Of a DNA stretch of 64,000 nucleotides, positions 49,957 through 58,441 are shown piece by piece. How positions within the stretch are numbered: the first letter of the stretch is position 1; each line of letters opens with the position of its first letter. The notes beneath the pieces are model-generated. The model was not told where the DNA came from. It saw only the letters and a program-made list of their open reading frames with translations, and searched no databases. The DNA is from Sphingobacteriales bacterium (GTDB lineage Bacteria > Bacteroidota > Bacteroidia > Chitinophagales > Chitinophagaceae), in assembly GCA_016200915.1 (NCBI GenBank), contig JACQDV010000092.1, forward strand, positions 59,675-123,674, written 5' to 3'. A program made the translations under genes and the position numbers.

Positions 49957-51138
49957 TTAAATAATGCCTGTTTTGGAAAGTATTATTTCACAGGCATTTT
50001 CAATTTCTTTATTTGATATCTTCAACGGTGGCGCAATCCGCATACAATTAGCCGCAAATAAAAACCAATCGGTAAATACGCCGGCTTCTATACAAGCATC
50101 AATTATTTTTTTATTAGTTTCAAAACTGTCAAACTCTGTTGCCATCCATAAGCCATGTGAACGAATGGATTTTATTTTATCATGTACTAACAATGAACGG
50201 AATAAATTTTCTTTTGCTTTCATTTCTTCCATCAACTTTTCTTCCAGTAACACTTTCATGGCTGCCATGCCGGCTGCACAGGAAACAGGATGTCCGCCAA
50301 ATGTGGTGATGTGACCCAGCACAGGATTATCCGTAAACGCATCCATTAATTGTTTATCGGCTACAAAAGCACCTAACGGCATTCCACCACCTAATGCTTT
50401 ACCGAGTAAAACAATATCGGGCACTACATCAAATTGTTCAAAGCCCCATAAGGTTCCGGTTCTGCCAAAGCCTGCCTGTATTTCATCTAATATTAAAAGC
50501 GTTCCGGTTTCTTTACAGCGGTTGCTTAATGCTTTCAGCCAGTTGTTTTGTGGTGTTATAATTCCTGCTTCGGCCTGTATGGTTTCTGCAATAACACAAG
50601 CGGTATTTGTTGTAATAAAACGCAGCTCATCAAATGAATTATAATTCAAATGAAGTACATCGGGCAACAAAGGACGAAAGGCATTACGCCAGTATTCATC
50701 TCCCATCACACTTAATGCTCCCTGTGTGCTGCCGTGGTAGGAATTTTTAAACGCAATGATCTGTGTACGGCCGGTAAGTTTTTTTGCCAGCTTCATGGCT
50801 CCTTCTGTTGCTTCAGTACCGGAATTGGTAAAGTAAACAGAATTAAGTGAAGCAGGTAAATGATCTGTCAGCAGTTTGGCATACTGCACCTGCGGACTTT
50901 CCACCATCTCCCCATATACCATGATGTGCAGATAGGCATCTAATTGTTGTTTGATAGCCTCAATAACTTTTGGATGACGATGACCAACATTGCACACACT
51001 AATGCCGGCAATAAGATCAATGTATTCTTTACCGTTTACGTCAAATAACTTACAACCTTCTGCTTTTATAATTTCTAAAGCTAATGGTGCTGTGGAAGTT
51101 TGTGCTATATGCCGTAAGAATAATTCTCTTTGCGTCAC
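49957..51138 (-). CDS. Class III PLP-dependent aminotransferase
   Basis: A 393-residue fold-type I enzyme of the acetylornithine/ornithine/4-aminobutyrate aminotransferase group. LFDVNGKEYIDLIAGISVCNVGHRHP, YFTNSGTEATEGAMKLAKKLTG (phosphate-binding), LLILDEIQAGFGRTG (Asp to the pyridine N) and VLLGKALGGGMPLGAF with the PLP lysine are present. The GTG at 51138 gives the normal family start; upstream in-frame sequence is the translation of a GCAAAG repeat. Substrate not resolvable; no arg genes nearby. Confidence 0.9.
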   Translation of the reverse strand: MTQRELFLRHIAQTSTAPLALEIIKAEGCKLFDVNGKEYIDLIAGISVCNVGHRHPKVIEAIKQQLDAYLHIMVYGEMVESPQVQYAKLLTDHLPASLNSVYFTNSGTEATEGAMKLAKKLTGRTQIIAFKNSYHGSTQGALSVMGDEYWRNAFRPLLPDVLHLNYNSFDELRFITTNTACVIAETIQAEAGIITPQNNWLKALSNRCKETGTLLILDEIQAGFGRTGTLWGFEQFDVVPDIVLLGKALGGGMPLGAFVADKQLMDAFTDNPVLGHITTFGGHPVSCAAGMAAMKVLLEEKLMEEMKAKENLFRSLLVHDKIKSIRSHGLWMATEFDSFETNKKIIDACIEAGVFTDWFLFAANCMRIAPPLKISNKEIENACEIILSKTGII

Positions 51139-51152
51139 GATATAAAAGATTT

Positions 51153-51190
51153 CCACGCAAAGAACGCAAAGGAGGGGCAAAGGGGCAAAG
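51153..51190. repeat. GCAAAG-word repeat upstream of the aminotransferase
   Basis: CGCAAAGAACGCAAAGG followed by two GGGGCAAAG copies. It resembles the CACAAAG words at 28.6 kb. It creates a spurious open N-terminal extension of the aminotransferase. Confidence 0.5.
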
Positions 51191-51222
51191 AAATTATATA
51201 AATTGCAGGGAAGAAAGGATAA

Positions 51223-51281
51223 TGCTCAATGCTCAATGCTCAATGCTCAATGAACTATAAACTATAAACCATAAACTACAA
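51223..51281. repeat. Two adjacent heptamer arrays between divergent genes
   Basis: Four exact copies of TGCTCAA (51223-51250), then after TGA four copies of ACTATAA with two variants (51254-51281). Period is exactly 7 in both. The words are not complementary to each other, so no hairpin; the second word is the one used in the nuoH/nuoI right arm. It ends 9 nt before the carbonic anhydrase ATG. Confidence 0.85.
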
Positions 51282-51290
51282 ACAAAAAAT

Positions 51291-51818
51291 ATGTCAGCAA
51301 TTATACTTCCGGTAAATGGTGTTTCGCCGCAAATGGGTGAAAATTGTTTTGTGGCACCTAATGCTACTATTGTAGGTGATGTTACCATGGGTGATGACTG
51401 CAGTGTGTGGTTTAATGCAGTAATACGGGGTGATGTAAATTTTATCCGCATGGGTAATAAAGTAAATGTGCAGGATGGTGCCTGTATCCATTGCACTTAT
51501 CAGCGTTACGGAACTACAATCGGCAATAATGTTTCTATTGGTCATAATGCTATTGTGCACGGCTGTACTCTGCACGACAATGTGCTGATTGGTATGGGTT
51601 CAATTGTGATGGATAATGCGATCGTTAAGAGCAATACCATTATTGCTGCAGGTGCCGTGGTGCTGGAAGGAACGATCTGTGAAAGCGGAAGCATTTATGC
51701 CGGAGTTCCCGCCAAAAAAATAAAAGATATTTCTGCAGAACTGATACATGGGGAGATAGACCGGATAGCCAATAATTACGTAAAATATGCAGGGTGGTTT
51801 AAAAACTCTGAAAAATAG
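51291..51818 (+). CDS. Gamma-class carbonic anhydrase family protein
   Basis: A 175-residue left-handed beta-helix trimer protein of the YrdA/CaiE group. Hexapeptide repeats run from about residue 20 to 140; the metal-binding histidines lie in GACIHCTYQR (about 67) and SIGHNAIVHGC (about 84 and 89). The C-terminal helix (about 150-172) is typical. Carbonic anhydrase activity is established for some members only. Confidence 0.9.
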   Translation: MSAIILPVNGVSPQMGENCFVAPNATIVGDVTMGDDCSVWFNAVIRGDVNFIRMGNKVNVQDGACIHCTYQRYGTTIGNNVSIGHNAIVHGCTLHDNVLIGMGSIVMDNAIVKSNTIIAAGAVVLEGTICESGSIYAGVPAKKIKDISAELIHGEIDRIANNYVKYAGWFKNSEK

Positions 51819-52027
51819 TAACCATGGCGTACAATAAACAAAGACTTGCAGAGTTTAATTGTATTGGTTATTTTTATAATCTGAAACCATTTGCAAAACT
51901 TAATATCCGAACTATGGAAGAGACCAGAACACTATCCAACAGCCCGGCCCTGTCCATTAGCCTCAACACAAACTCCCCAAGCAGTTCGGCATTACCCTGC
52001 AAATCAGTATTATTAAAAAGTGTGAAT

Positions 52028-52201
52028 ATGAAAAAGAATGTGAAGCTTTTGAAACATGCAGCATTTATTTTCATTGCTGCGTCTTTTTTATGTGCTTGTT
52101 CGTCATCAAAACGTGGTTGCCCCAGTAACGGCAAAAACGTGGGAGCGGAGAAATTACTAAGCGGAGAAAAAGTACCCAAGGCGAAGAAGTTTAAAGCCTG
52201 A
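52028..52201 (+). CDS. Small lipoprotein
   Basis: A 57-residue protein: signal KKNVKLLKHAAFIFIAASFLCAC with a lipobox (LCAC), then a basic, polar tail containing SSSKRGCPSNGKNVGAEKLL. The frame is open upstream to 51824 but the preceding stretch is serine/asparagine-rich and has no start features. 21 nt upstream of the next small gene, with which it may form an operon. Function unknown. Confidence 0.6.
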   Translation: MKKNVKLLKHAAFIFIAASFLCACSSSKRGCPSNGKNVGAEKLLSGEKVPKAKKFKA

Positions 52202-52222
52202 GAAAACTAAAAATCCACACAT

Positions 52223-52528
52223 ATGACCCTAACTTTACGTACCGATTTAGGTTGCACCGAAGCAATCATAGATGAAAACTGCGGCTTTGACCGTTTCTAC
52301 CGGGTAGCAGACATCTTAAGCGATGCACTGCACATCAGCTTCACCAATAAAATAGATGACTCCGATTCATCTTACTGGGACTTCAGCTACAAAGGTCAGC
52401 GACTTACTCTTCACTACGACATTTACAATGGTGTTTCTATCTTCCCAAGGAAGTATCGCAACGCTGTGCGTAAAGACAATGAAGCAGTAGTTGAACTGGC
52501 TAATTTGCTGAGAGCGAAAGTTGCGTAA
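52223..52528 (+). CDS. Conserved-looking hypothetical protein
   Basis: An unrecognised 101-residue soluble alpha/beta protein. CGFDRFYRVADILSDALHISFTNK, then SSYWDFSYKGQRLTLHYDIYNGVSIFP and a C-terminal helix. Codon use and spacing (21 nt after the lipoprotein gene) look genuine. No family assigned. Convergent with rsgA, 2 nt apart. Confidence 0.7.
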   Translation: MTLTLRTDLGCTEAIIDENCGFDRFYRVADILSDALHISFTNKIDDSDSSYWDFSYKGQRLTLHYDIYNGVSIFPRKYRNAVRKDNEAVVELANLLRAKVA

Positions 52529-52530
52529 GC

Positions 52531-53460
52531 CTAATATTGCTTTTCATCAATCGTATCCAGGATGTTATAATAACTGATGTAACGTTCCACTGATACATTG
52601 CCTTCCTCTACTGCTGCTTTAACAGCACAGCCGGGTTCATTTGTGTGGAGACAATTATTGAACTGGCAATTGTGTATCAGTTTCTTCATCTCAGGAAAAT
52701 AGTGTGATAGCTCCTGTTTGGTAAAATCAAACAGCCCAAACTCTCTTACTCCTGGTGTATCAATAATTTTTCCGCCAAAAGAAAGGTCAAACATTTCAGC
52801 AAATGTAGTAGTGTGTAATCCCTTACCGCTCCAGCCACTTACTTCCTGTGTCTTTAATTCAAACTGGGGAAAGATAGTATTGATGAAAGTAGATTTGCCA
52901 ACACCAGAATGGCCGCTGAGCAAAGTGGTCTTATCCTTTAATAATGATTTAAGTTCTTCCACTCCCGCCCCTGTTTCCAAACTCAGCAACTGAACATGGT
53001 AGCCAATAGCTTCATACATTTTTTTCCATTCTTCAAATTTTTCCTGCTCCTTCTTTTTGTACAAATCAGCTTTATTAAAAACGATAATGGCAGGAACATG
53101 ATAGGCTTCGCAGGTAATTAGAAAACGATCAATAAACCCGGAAGATGTTTTGGGTTCTTTTAAAGTGGCAAATAATAATGACTGATCAATATTGGAAGCT
53201 ACTATATGTTTCTGTTTTTTGTGAGCAGGTGACTGGCGGATGATATAATTTTTGCGGGGATAAATCTCCGTGATGATTACGGAATCTTCTGTTTCGTTTT
53301 CCATTTCCATTTCTACTTCATCCCCTACTGCAATTGGATTAGTAGAAGTAATATCTTCATCAATTTTAAACTTTCCTTTTATCCGGGCATTATATATTTT
53401 TCCAGCTTCGTTTTTAACGATATACCAGGAGCCGGTGGATTTATATATCAACGCTTTCAT
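52531..53460 (-). CDS. rsgA: Ribosome small subunit-dependent GTPase A
   Basis: A 309-residue circularly permuted GTPase acting in late 30S maturation. N-terminal OB-fold (about 1-70), then permuted G-motifs: NKADL (G4) about 130, LLSGHSGVGKSTF (G1) about 188, G3 DTPGVREFG about 238, followed by a zinc-knuckle with cysteines and histidine in HNCQFNNCLHTNEPGCAV. The ATG at 53460 is preferred to a TTG at 53469. Confidence 0.95.
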   Translation of the reverse strand: MKALIYKSTGSWYIVKNEAGKIYNARIKGKFKIDEDITSTNPIAVGDEVEMEMENETEDSVIITEIYPRKNYIIRQSPAHKKQKHIVASNIDQSLLFATLKEPKTSSGFIDRFLITCEAYHVPAIIVFNKADLYKKKEQEKFEEWKKMYEAIGYHVQLLSLETGAGVEELKSLLKDKTTLLSGHSGVGKSTFINTIFPQFELKTQEVSGWSGKGLHTTTFAEMFDLSFGGKIIDTPGVREFGLFDFTKQELSHYFPEMKKLIHNCQFNNCLHTNEPGCAVKAAVEEGNVSVERYISYYNILDTIDEKQY

Positions 53461-53560
53461 TCTGTGCAAGATAACAAACGTGAAAGTTCCAGTTTAAGAA
53501 ATAATTCCTGTAACTCATCATTTCATTTATTTCTTCACATAGCCCTTCAGGGTGGCTTTT

Positions 53561-53576
53561 TGGCAAGATTATTGAA
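53561..53576 (+). promoter_or_regulatory. Possible sigma-54-type promoter of the ytxH gene
   Basis: TGGCAAGATTATTGAA resembles TGGCAC-N5-TTGCW with correct -24/-12 spacing (GG at 53562-53563, TTG at 53572-53574) but lacks the GC of the -12 box. 34 nt before the ATG. An AGCC..GGCT hairpin precedes it. Confidence 0.35.
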
Positions 53577-53610
53577 AATTTAAAAGCATTATTCATTAAA
53601 TATCCCGGGT

Positions 53611-53895
53611 ATGAAAACATTGGGTACCACTCTCACCGCTGGTTTAGTAATTGGTATTTTGATGGCCCCTGAAAAAGGAAGTAAGACAAGAGAGAAGATG
53701 AAAGCAAAAGCAGATGATTTTTTGAATCGTTTGCAAAATATTAAAAACATTACTGGTGAAGAACTGGAAGAGTTGAAAGAGGTTTTTAAAAATGAAATTG
53801 CCGGTTTAAAAGATGAAACCAGGAAAAAAGTGCATGATATTTTGCAATCAGCAAAAGCTGCCCCAAACAGGTTAGAACACCGTTTAGCTTCTTAA
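53611..53895 (+). CDS. YtxH-domain protein
   Basis: A 94-residue protein with an N-terminal glycine-rich hydrophobic helix (TTLTAGLVIGILMAPEKGSKTREKM, the YtxH signature) and an amphipathic helical tail (about 30-88). YtxH proteins are small membrane-anchored, general-stress-associated proteins in many bacteria. Monocistronic with a strong terminator. Confidence 0.88.
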   Translation: MKTLGTTLTAGLVIGILMAPEKGSKTREKMKAKADDFLNRLQNIKNITGEELEELKEVFKNEIAGLKDETRKKVHDILQSAKAAPNRLEHRLAS

Positions 53896-53913
53896 CGTTT
53901 AATATTGATATAC

Positions 53914-53949
53914 AAATAAAGGAGTCCATTGAGACTCCTTTATTTTTTT
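53914..53949 (+). terminator. Rho-independent terminator after ytxH
   Basis: Perfect 13-bp stem 53914-53926/53933-53945 around CATTGA, followed by a T-run; A-rich at the 5' foot, so it may also work on the minus strand for the Bat operon. Confidence 0.9.
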
Positions 53950-54061
53950 GTTTATCAGTCTGGCCTGATGATTTTGTAATGTAATTGCGGCGTAAACTAA
54001 GATAACCATTCAGCAAGAGCAAATATTTACAGATGGATATTATATGCGCTGCTTAAAATCT

Positions 54062-55066
54062 TTAGGGAAATTTTTTAAATGTGGTGTACTTAAGCAGTAG
54101 CTCCAGTAATAAAAGAGCTAATGCAGCAATCACAAAAGGAACAAACCGTTCGGTATAATTAGTGAAAGTAGTTACTTCTATTTTTGATTTTTCTAATCTG
54201 TCAATCTCACCGTAAATATTTGTCAGTCCTTCATTATCTTTTGCACGGAAATAACGGCCGCCCGTTTCAGTAGCGATTTGTGCAAGCAGTTTTTCATCAA
54301 TATTTACCTTTTCATTCACACGGGTCATTCCTAATGGCGTGGGCTGGGGAGTAGGTGCATACCCATCTGTTCCTACTCCAATGGTATATACTTTTATTCG
54401 TAATGATTTGGCAATTTCTTTTGCAGTTTGCGGATCAATTAAGCCACCATTGTTTTCTCCATCCGTTAAAAGAATTACTACTTTGCTTTTTGCTTTGCTC
54501 GATTTTAATCTTTCTACACTGGTAGCCAAACCAGTTCCTATAGCTGTGCCATCCTGGAGGAATCCGCTTTTAATATTAAGTATCTGTGCTTTTACTACTG
54601 CATGATCAGCGGTGATAGGGCATTGTGTAAAACTTTCTCCCGAAAACACTACCAATCCAATCCTATCTGTTGGTCTTCCATCCACAAAATTGGCAGCAAC
54701 TTGTTTAGCAGCTTCGAGACGATTAGGCTGAAGATCTTCTGCATTCATACTTCCGCTTACATCTATGCATAAAACAATATCAACACCCTCTCCTTCTTTT
54801 TGCTGTTCATCATTTCTTGTTTGTGGTCTTGCCAATGCTGTAATAAACAACGCTAATGATAAAAGACGAAGTATAAATGGTAAATGATGAAAACTGCTTT
54901 TAAAATTAGCCACCGCTTCCACACCTTTTGTGGAAGAGATCATTAATGAAGACTGATTTTTAAAATTATTCCGCCAATACCAGACAATGAGCACCGGTAT
55001 CAACACCATTAGTGCAAAAAACCATGGTTGTCCAAAGCTGATATTTTTAAACCAGTCGAGTATCAA
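54062..55066 (-). CDS. VWA-domain membrane protein (BatA-like)
   Basis: A 334-residue protein with N-terminal helices (about 14-30 and 57-76), a von Willebrand A domain (about 85-290) with an intact MIDAS: DVSGSMNAEDL, plus threonine and aspartate in LLTDGENNGG, and a C-terminal helix (about 307-326). BatA proteins of the Bacteroides aerotolerance (Bat) operon act at the inner membrane with MoxR. Ends the operon. Confidence 0.9.
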   Translation of the reverse strand: MILDWFKNISFGQPWFFALMVLIPVLIVWYWRNNFKNQSSLMISSTKGVEAVANFKSSFHHLPFILRLLSLALFITALARPQTRNDEQQKEGEGVDIVLCIDVSGSMNAEDLQPNRLEAAKQVAANFVDGRPTDRIGLVVFSGESFTQCPITADHAVVKAQILNIKSGFLQDGTAIGTGLATSVERLKSSKAKSKVVILLTDGENNGGLIDPQTAKEIAKSLRIKVYTIGVGTDGYAPTPQPTPLGMTRVNEKVNIDEKLLAQIATETGGRYFRAKDNEGLTNIYGEIDRLEKSKIEVTTFTNYTERFVPFVIAALALLLLELLLKYTTFKKFP

Positions 55067-55067
55067 T

Positions 55068-55973
55068 TTATGCCTGTTTGTTTTTGTTTAATAATTGAAT
55101 TGTCTCTTCTATTTGGCTAATGGATGTATTTGTTTCGTTTTGTGGCGGAAAATAACTGGCAAACTTCACTGCATCATTCAACCGCAGCGCATCAGCTACT
55201 GATGATAATTGTGACTGGCTGATTAAATTATCTTTTAGCTGAATCAGCATTTCACTGGTGGTGCTTTTTAATGTGTTTATACTGTGTGCCCGAATCAAAT
55301 ATCGTTTAAGCACACTTGTCAGCTCAGCATGCAATTGTTTTGCTTCTTCTTTATGTGTTATACTTCTTTGCCTTAATTTTTGTAATGACTCCATCGCTTC
55401 TTCAAATGCTGGCACTTTAGATACAATGATTTCTTCCTCAACTTTTTCTTTCTTTCCAAATTTTGTTTTATACAGGAAGATGATAAAACCAATAACAGCT
55501 AATAGTGTAACAGCTCCCAATGTCCAGTATATCCAGCTGGTATTTACTTTTACTTCTTCAATTGTTTTAATATCGTTGAGTTCATCAATTTTTGTTGGGT
55601 CAAATCCTACTTTTACTAAAATGGAATCAGAATAACCAGTTGGCAATTTCGTCAGCAAACCAATTTTAGGAATAACCCATATACCGGAATCAAAACTGGT
55701 TAAGGTGATGGTTTGTGACATACTTTTTACACCGCTCGTGATGGATGAATCAACGGGACCTTTCTCTAAAATTTCAAAATGTTTGATTGAATCCGGTATG
55801 GCAAAACCATTGGCATTAAAATCATCCGTAACAATATTGGCAGAAAGTTTAAGTTTAATTTGTTCGCCAATTAATATTTCTACCTTATCGGCAATGGCAG
55901 AAGGCTTTGGTTGTGCGAAAATAGTCAAACCAATCAGTAAGCAAATTCCAGTCAGTATATTTTTGAAACCCAT
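55068..55973 (-). CDS. BatD-like periplasmic/membrane protein
   Basis: A 301-residue protein with signal peptide (FKNILTGICLLIGLTIFAQ), a beta-rich periplasmic part (about 22-135, with KVEILIGEQIKLKLSA as in BatD), one membrane helix (about 147-169) and a cytoplasmic helical part (about 175-298). It lies between DUF58 and VWA genes, 1 nt from each neighbour by stop/start, as expected for a Bat operon member. Family assignment rests on layout and context. Confidence 0.7.
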   Translation of the reverse strand: MGFKNILTGICLLIGLTIFAQPKPSAIADKVEILIGEQIKLKLSANIVTDDFNANGFAIPDSIKHFEILEKGPVDSSITSGVKSMSQTITLTSFDSGIWVIPKIGLLTKLPTGYSDSILVKVGFDPTKIDELNDIKTIEEVKVNTSWIYWTLGAVTLLAVIGFIIFLYKTKFGKKEKVEEEIIVSKVPAFEEAMESLQKLRQRSITHKEEAKQLHAELTSVLKRYLIRAHSINTLKSTTSEMLIQLKDNLISQSQLSSVADALRLNDAVKFASYFPPQNETNTSISQIEETIQLLNKNKQA

Positions 55974-56845
55974 TATTTACTACGGTTAATAAAAAATTTC
56001 TGCAGCACCTTCACATAATCTTCTCCCGCAGTCATATGCAACAAATCAGCACCAGCTCTTACAAAAGCTTCGTTGCACCGTTCATTATGTTTATGAAATT
56101 CCTGTTCGTAATTATAGCGCACCAGTTTGTTACTGGTATCAATCCACCGCATCTTTCCTGTTTCCGCATCTTCTACCTGAAGCAATCCAAGGTCTGGTAT
56201 GCTCATATCCATTTTATCATACACTTTAATACCAATAACATCATGCTTTTTTGATGCTACTTTCAAAGCGTCTTCATAACTGTTATCCATAAAATCACTC
56301 AGGATAAAAACAATACTTTTTCTGCGGGATGAGTTATTGAAAAAACGGATAGCTTCTTTCAGGTTTGTGCCCTTTTTCTTTGGTTGCTCTGTCAGCAGTT
56401 CACGAACAATGTAGAGCACATGCTGTTTTCCTTTTTGTGGTTTGATATATTTTTCAATAATATCACTAAAGAAAATTGCTCCTACTTTATCATTATTATT
56501 GATAGCGGAAAAAGAAAGAACCGCACATATCTCTGTTATTAAATCTTTCTTCCGCTGATGTACAGTACCAAACAATGAACTGGCACTTACATCTACCAGT
56601 AAAAAAACACTCAACTCTCTTTCTTCTTCAAACATCTTGCTGTATGCATGGCCCATTCTTGCAGAAACATTCCAGTCAATAAACCGTATGTCATCTCCCG
56701 GATGATATTCTCTTACTTCCTTAAAGCTCATACCTCTGCCTTTAAAAGCAGTATGATACTCACCGGTAAACATGTGATTGGTGAGTCGTTTGCTTTTTAT
56801 TTCAAGCTCACGAACTTTTTTTAATATTTCTTCTGTTGTAAGCAT
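55973..56845 (-). CDS. DUF58 protein of the Bat operon
   Basis: A 290-residue protein from ATG 56845 (MLTTEEILKKVRELEIKSKR), the usual family start. GEYHTAFKGRGMSFKEVREYHPGDDIRFIDWNVSARMGHAYSKMFEEERELS is the DUF58 core, followed by a VWA-like fold with LLVDVSASS. DUF58 proteins work with MoxR AAA ATPases. The in-frame region upstream of 56845 is translated heptamer repeat, not gene. Confidence 0.9.
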   Translation of the reverse strand: MLTTEEILKKVRELEIKSKRLTNHMFTGEYHTAFKGRGMSFKEVREYHPGDDIRFIDWNVSARMGHAYSKMFEEERELSVFLLVDVSASSLFGTVHQRKKDLITEICAVLSFSAINNNDKVGAIFFSDIIEKYIKPQKGKQHVLYIVRELLTEQPKKKGTNLKEAIRFFNNSSRRKSIVFILSDFMDNSYEDALKVASKKHDVIGIKVYDKMDMSIPDLGLLQVEDAETGKMRWIDTSNKLVRYNYEQEFHKHNERCNEAFVRAGADLLHMTAGEDYVKVLQKFFINRSK

Positions 56846-57313
56846 GTTTGAGTTGACAGATGACAGTTGACGGTTGACAGTTATTTTAGATTCGATTTTT
56901 CTAAATAAGTTATTAACCCATTCAATATTTTTAAACACTCATCTAACAATGGGCATATAGTATTAAATTTTTCTTCTGTCATTATTTCCACCATCACAGC
57001 AATATTTAATAAAGTTTCCAGTTCATATACTGAACCTCTTGATATATGCAAAAACTGGATGGTATCCTTTTTATAATTTCTTCCTGTCCCTTCGGCTATA
57101 TTACAGGGAATAGAAACTGCCGCTCTTTTTGTTTGTGCTGTTAAACCATACAATTCTTCTTTTGGAAATGATTTTGTCAACAGATAAATTTCCTTTACTA
57201 ACTGCATAGATTTTTTCCATGCCTCAAGGTTTTTATAGTTTGTCATATTGATAAATTTAATGTTACTGGTTAATTGCTTCATTCCGACTGTCATCTGTCA
57301 ACTGTCAACTCTC
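56846..57313 (-). repeat. Heptamer-armed element carrying a four-helix-bundle gene, moxR/DUF58 junction
   Basis: At 56852-56882 run four GTTGACA/GATGACA heptamers; at 57286-57309 the reverse complement (three heptamers plus part). Outer 21 nt match at 18 of 21. The element begins right after the moxR stop and ends right at the DUF58 ATG (6 nt spacer), and carries one gene in operon direction. Same design as 16142-16680 with a different word. Confidence 0.7.
56881..57246 (-). CDS. Four helix bundle protein (S23 / TIGR02436 type)
   Basis: A 121-residue protein from ATG 57246 with the textbook signature YKNLEAWKKSMQLVKEIYLL, SFPKEELYGLTAQTKRAAVSIPCNIAEGTGR and a helical C-terminal half with HISRGSVYELETLL. 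This is the canonical branch of the 23S rRNA intervening-sequence protein family and is quite different in sequence from the copy at 16226. It interrupts the Bat operon and has no known role there. Its C-terminal codons overlap the start of the left arm. Confidence 0.93.
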   Translation of the reverse strand: MTNYKNLEAWKKSMQLVKEIYLLTKSFPKEELYGLTAQTKRAAVSIPCNIAEGTGRNYKKDTIQFLHISRGSVYELETLLNIAVMVEIMTEEKFNTICPLLDECLKILNGLITYLEKSNLK

Positions 57314-58315
57314 TTACGGAACGTTGATGGCCCTTAATACATCATCAATAATTACTTCAACATTTATATTCTCCGCTTCAGCTTCATAAGTCAATCCAAT
57401 ACGATGGCGCAATACATCATGCGAAATACTGCGAACATCTTCGGGAATAACATAGCCCCGTTTATTTAAAAATGCATTGGCTTTTGATGCTAATGCTAAA
57501 TTGATAGAAGCTCTCGGTGAACCACCATAAGCAATCAATGCTTTTAATTTGGGAAGATTGTATTTATCCGGCTGTCGGGTGGCAAATACAATATCCAGTA
57601 TATAGTTCTCTATCTTTTCATCCATATAAACTTGTCGTACCAAATCTTTTGCCTGTGCTATTTCCTGTAATGCAGCTACAGCCCTTACTTCAGCTTGTGG
57701 ACCACTTTGTGTATTCTGACGAATGATTAACTGTTCTTCATTCTTTTTAGGATAATCAACAATTACCTTCAGCATAAAACGATCCTGTTGTGCTTCTGGT
57801 AATGGATAAGTTCCTTCCTGCTCCAAAGGGTTTTGTGTAGCCAGTACTAAAAATGGTTCTTCTAACTTATAAGAAGTTTCGCCGATGGTCACTTGTTTTT
57901 CCTGCATCGCTTCCAGCAAAGCACTCTGCACTTTTGCCGGGGCACGGTTTATTTCATCTGCCAGAATAAAATTGGCAAAGATGGGACCTTTACGCACCAT
58001 AAACTCGTTACGTTGCTGGTTAAATATCATCGTACCGATTACATCAGCCGGCAATAAATCAGGAGTAAATTGTATGCGGCTGAACCTGGCGTGGGTGGCC
58101 TGCGATAAAGATTTTATCGCTAATGTTTTTGCCAGCCCCGGTACACCCTCCAATAAAACGTGACCGTTGCTAAGTAAGCCAATCATCAGCCGGTCAATCA
58201 TGTAGGGCTGACCAACGATTACTTTTCCTACTTCAATTTTAATGCGGTCAACAAAGGTGCCGGCGGATTGGATGCGTTCATTCAGTTGCCGGATGTCATC
58301 TGCGGTTTTAAGCAT
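57314..58315 (-). CDS. moxR: MoxR-family AAA+ ATPase
   Basis: A 333-residue ATPase from ATG 58315. Walker A GVPGLAKT (about 50), Walker B ILADEINRAPAKVQSALLEAMQE (about 110), sensor 1 LATQNPLEQEGTYPLPEAQQDRF, and the C-terminal lid with YGGSPRASINLALASKA. MoxR acts as a chaperone-like ATPase with VWA proteins; in Bat operons it heads the cluster. An upstream frame extension to 58378 looks noncoding. Confidence 0.93.
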   Translation of the reverse strand: MLKTADDIRQLNERIQSAGTFVDRIKIEVGKVIVGQPYMIDRLMIGLLSNGHVLLEGVPGLAKTLAIKSLSQATHARFSRIQFTPDLLPADVIGTMIFNQQRNEFMVRKGPIFANFILADEINRAPAKVQSALLEAMQEKQVTIGETSYKLEEPFLVLATQNPLEQEGTYPLPEAQQDRFMLKVIVDYPKKNEEQLIIRQNTQSGPQAEVRAVAALQEIAQAKDLVRQVYMDEKIENYILDIVFATRQPDKYNLPKLKALIAYGGSPRASINLALASKANAFLNKRGYVIPEDVRSISHDVLRHRIGLTYEAEAENINVEVIIDDVLRAINVP

Positions 58316-58427
58316 GTATTTCTGTTTAAAGAAGTTGCAAAATACAAAGACCCAAGAGAAACAAATACTTTGCCACAAGCTTTATAAACAAAAGATTGTT
58401 AAGCGGCCATATGAGTGGAAAAGCTGT

Positions 58428-58435
58428 TAATTTTG
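58428..58435 (+). promoter_or_regulatory. Putative -7 box (TAATTTTG) of the hypothetical gene at 58442
   Basis: Matches TAnnTTTG and ends 6 nt before the ATG at 58442, again implying a leaderless or near-leaderless transcript. Confidence 0.4.
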
Positions 58436-58441
58436 CCGACT

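Noticed and set aside
51139..51180. N-terminal extension of the aminotransferase
   Set aside because: Encoded by a GCAAAG-word repeat; family start fits the GTG at 51138.
56846..56938. N-terminal extension of DUF58 into the four-helix gene
   Set aside because: The extra residues are translated heptamer repeat; the family start is the ATG at 56845.
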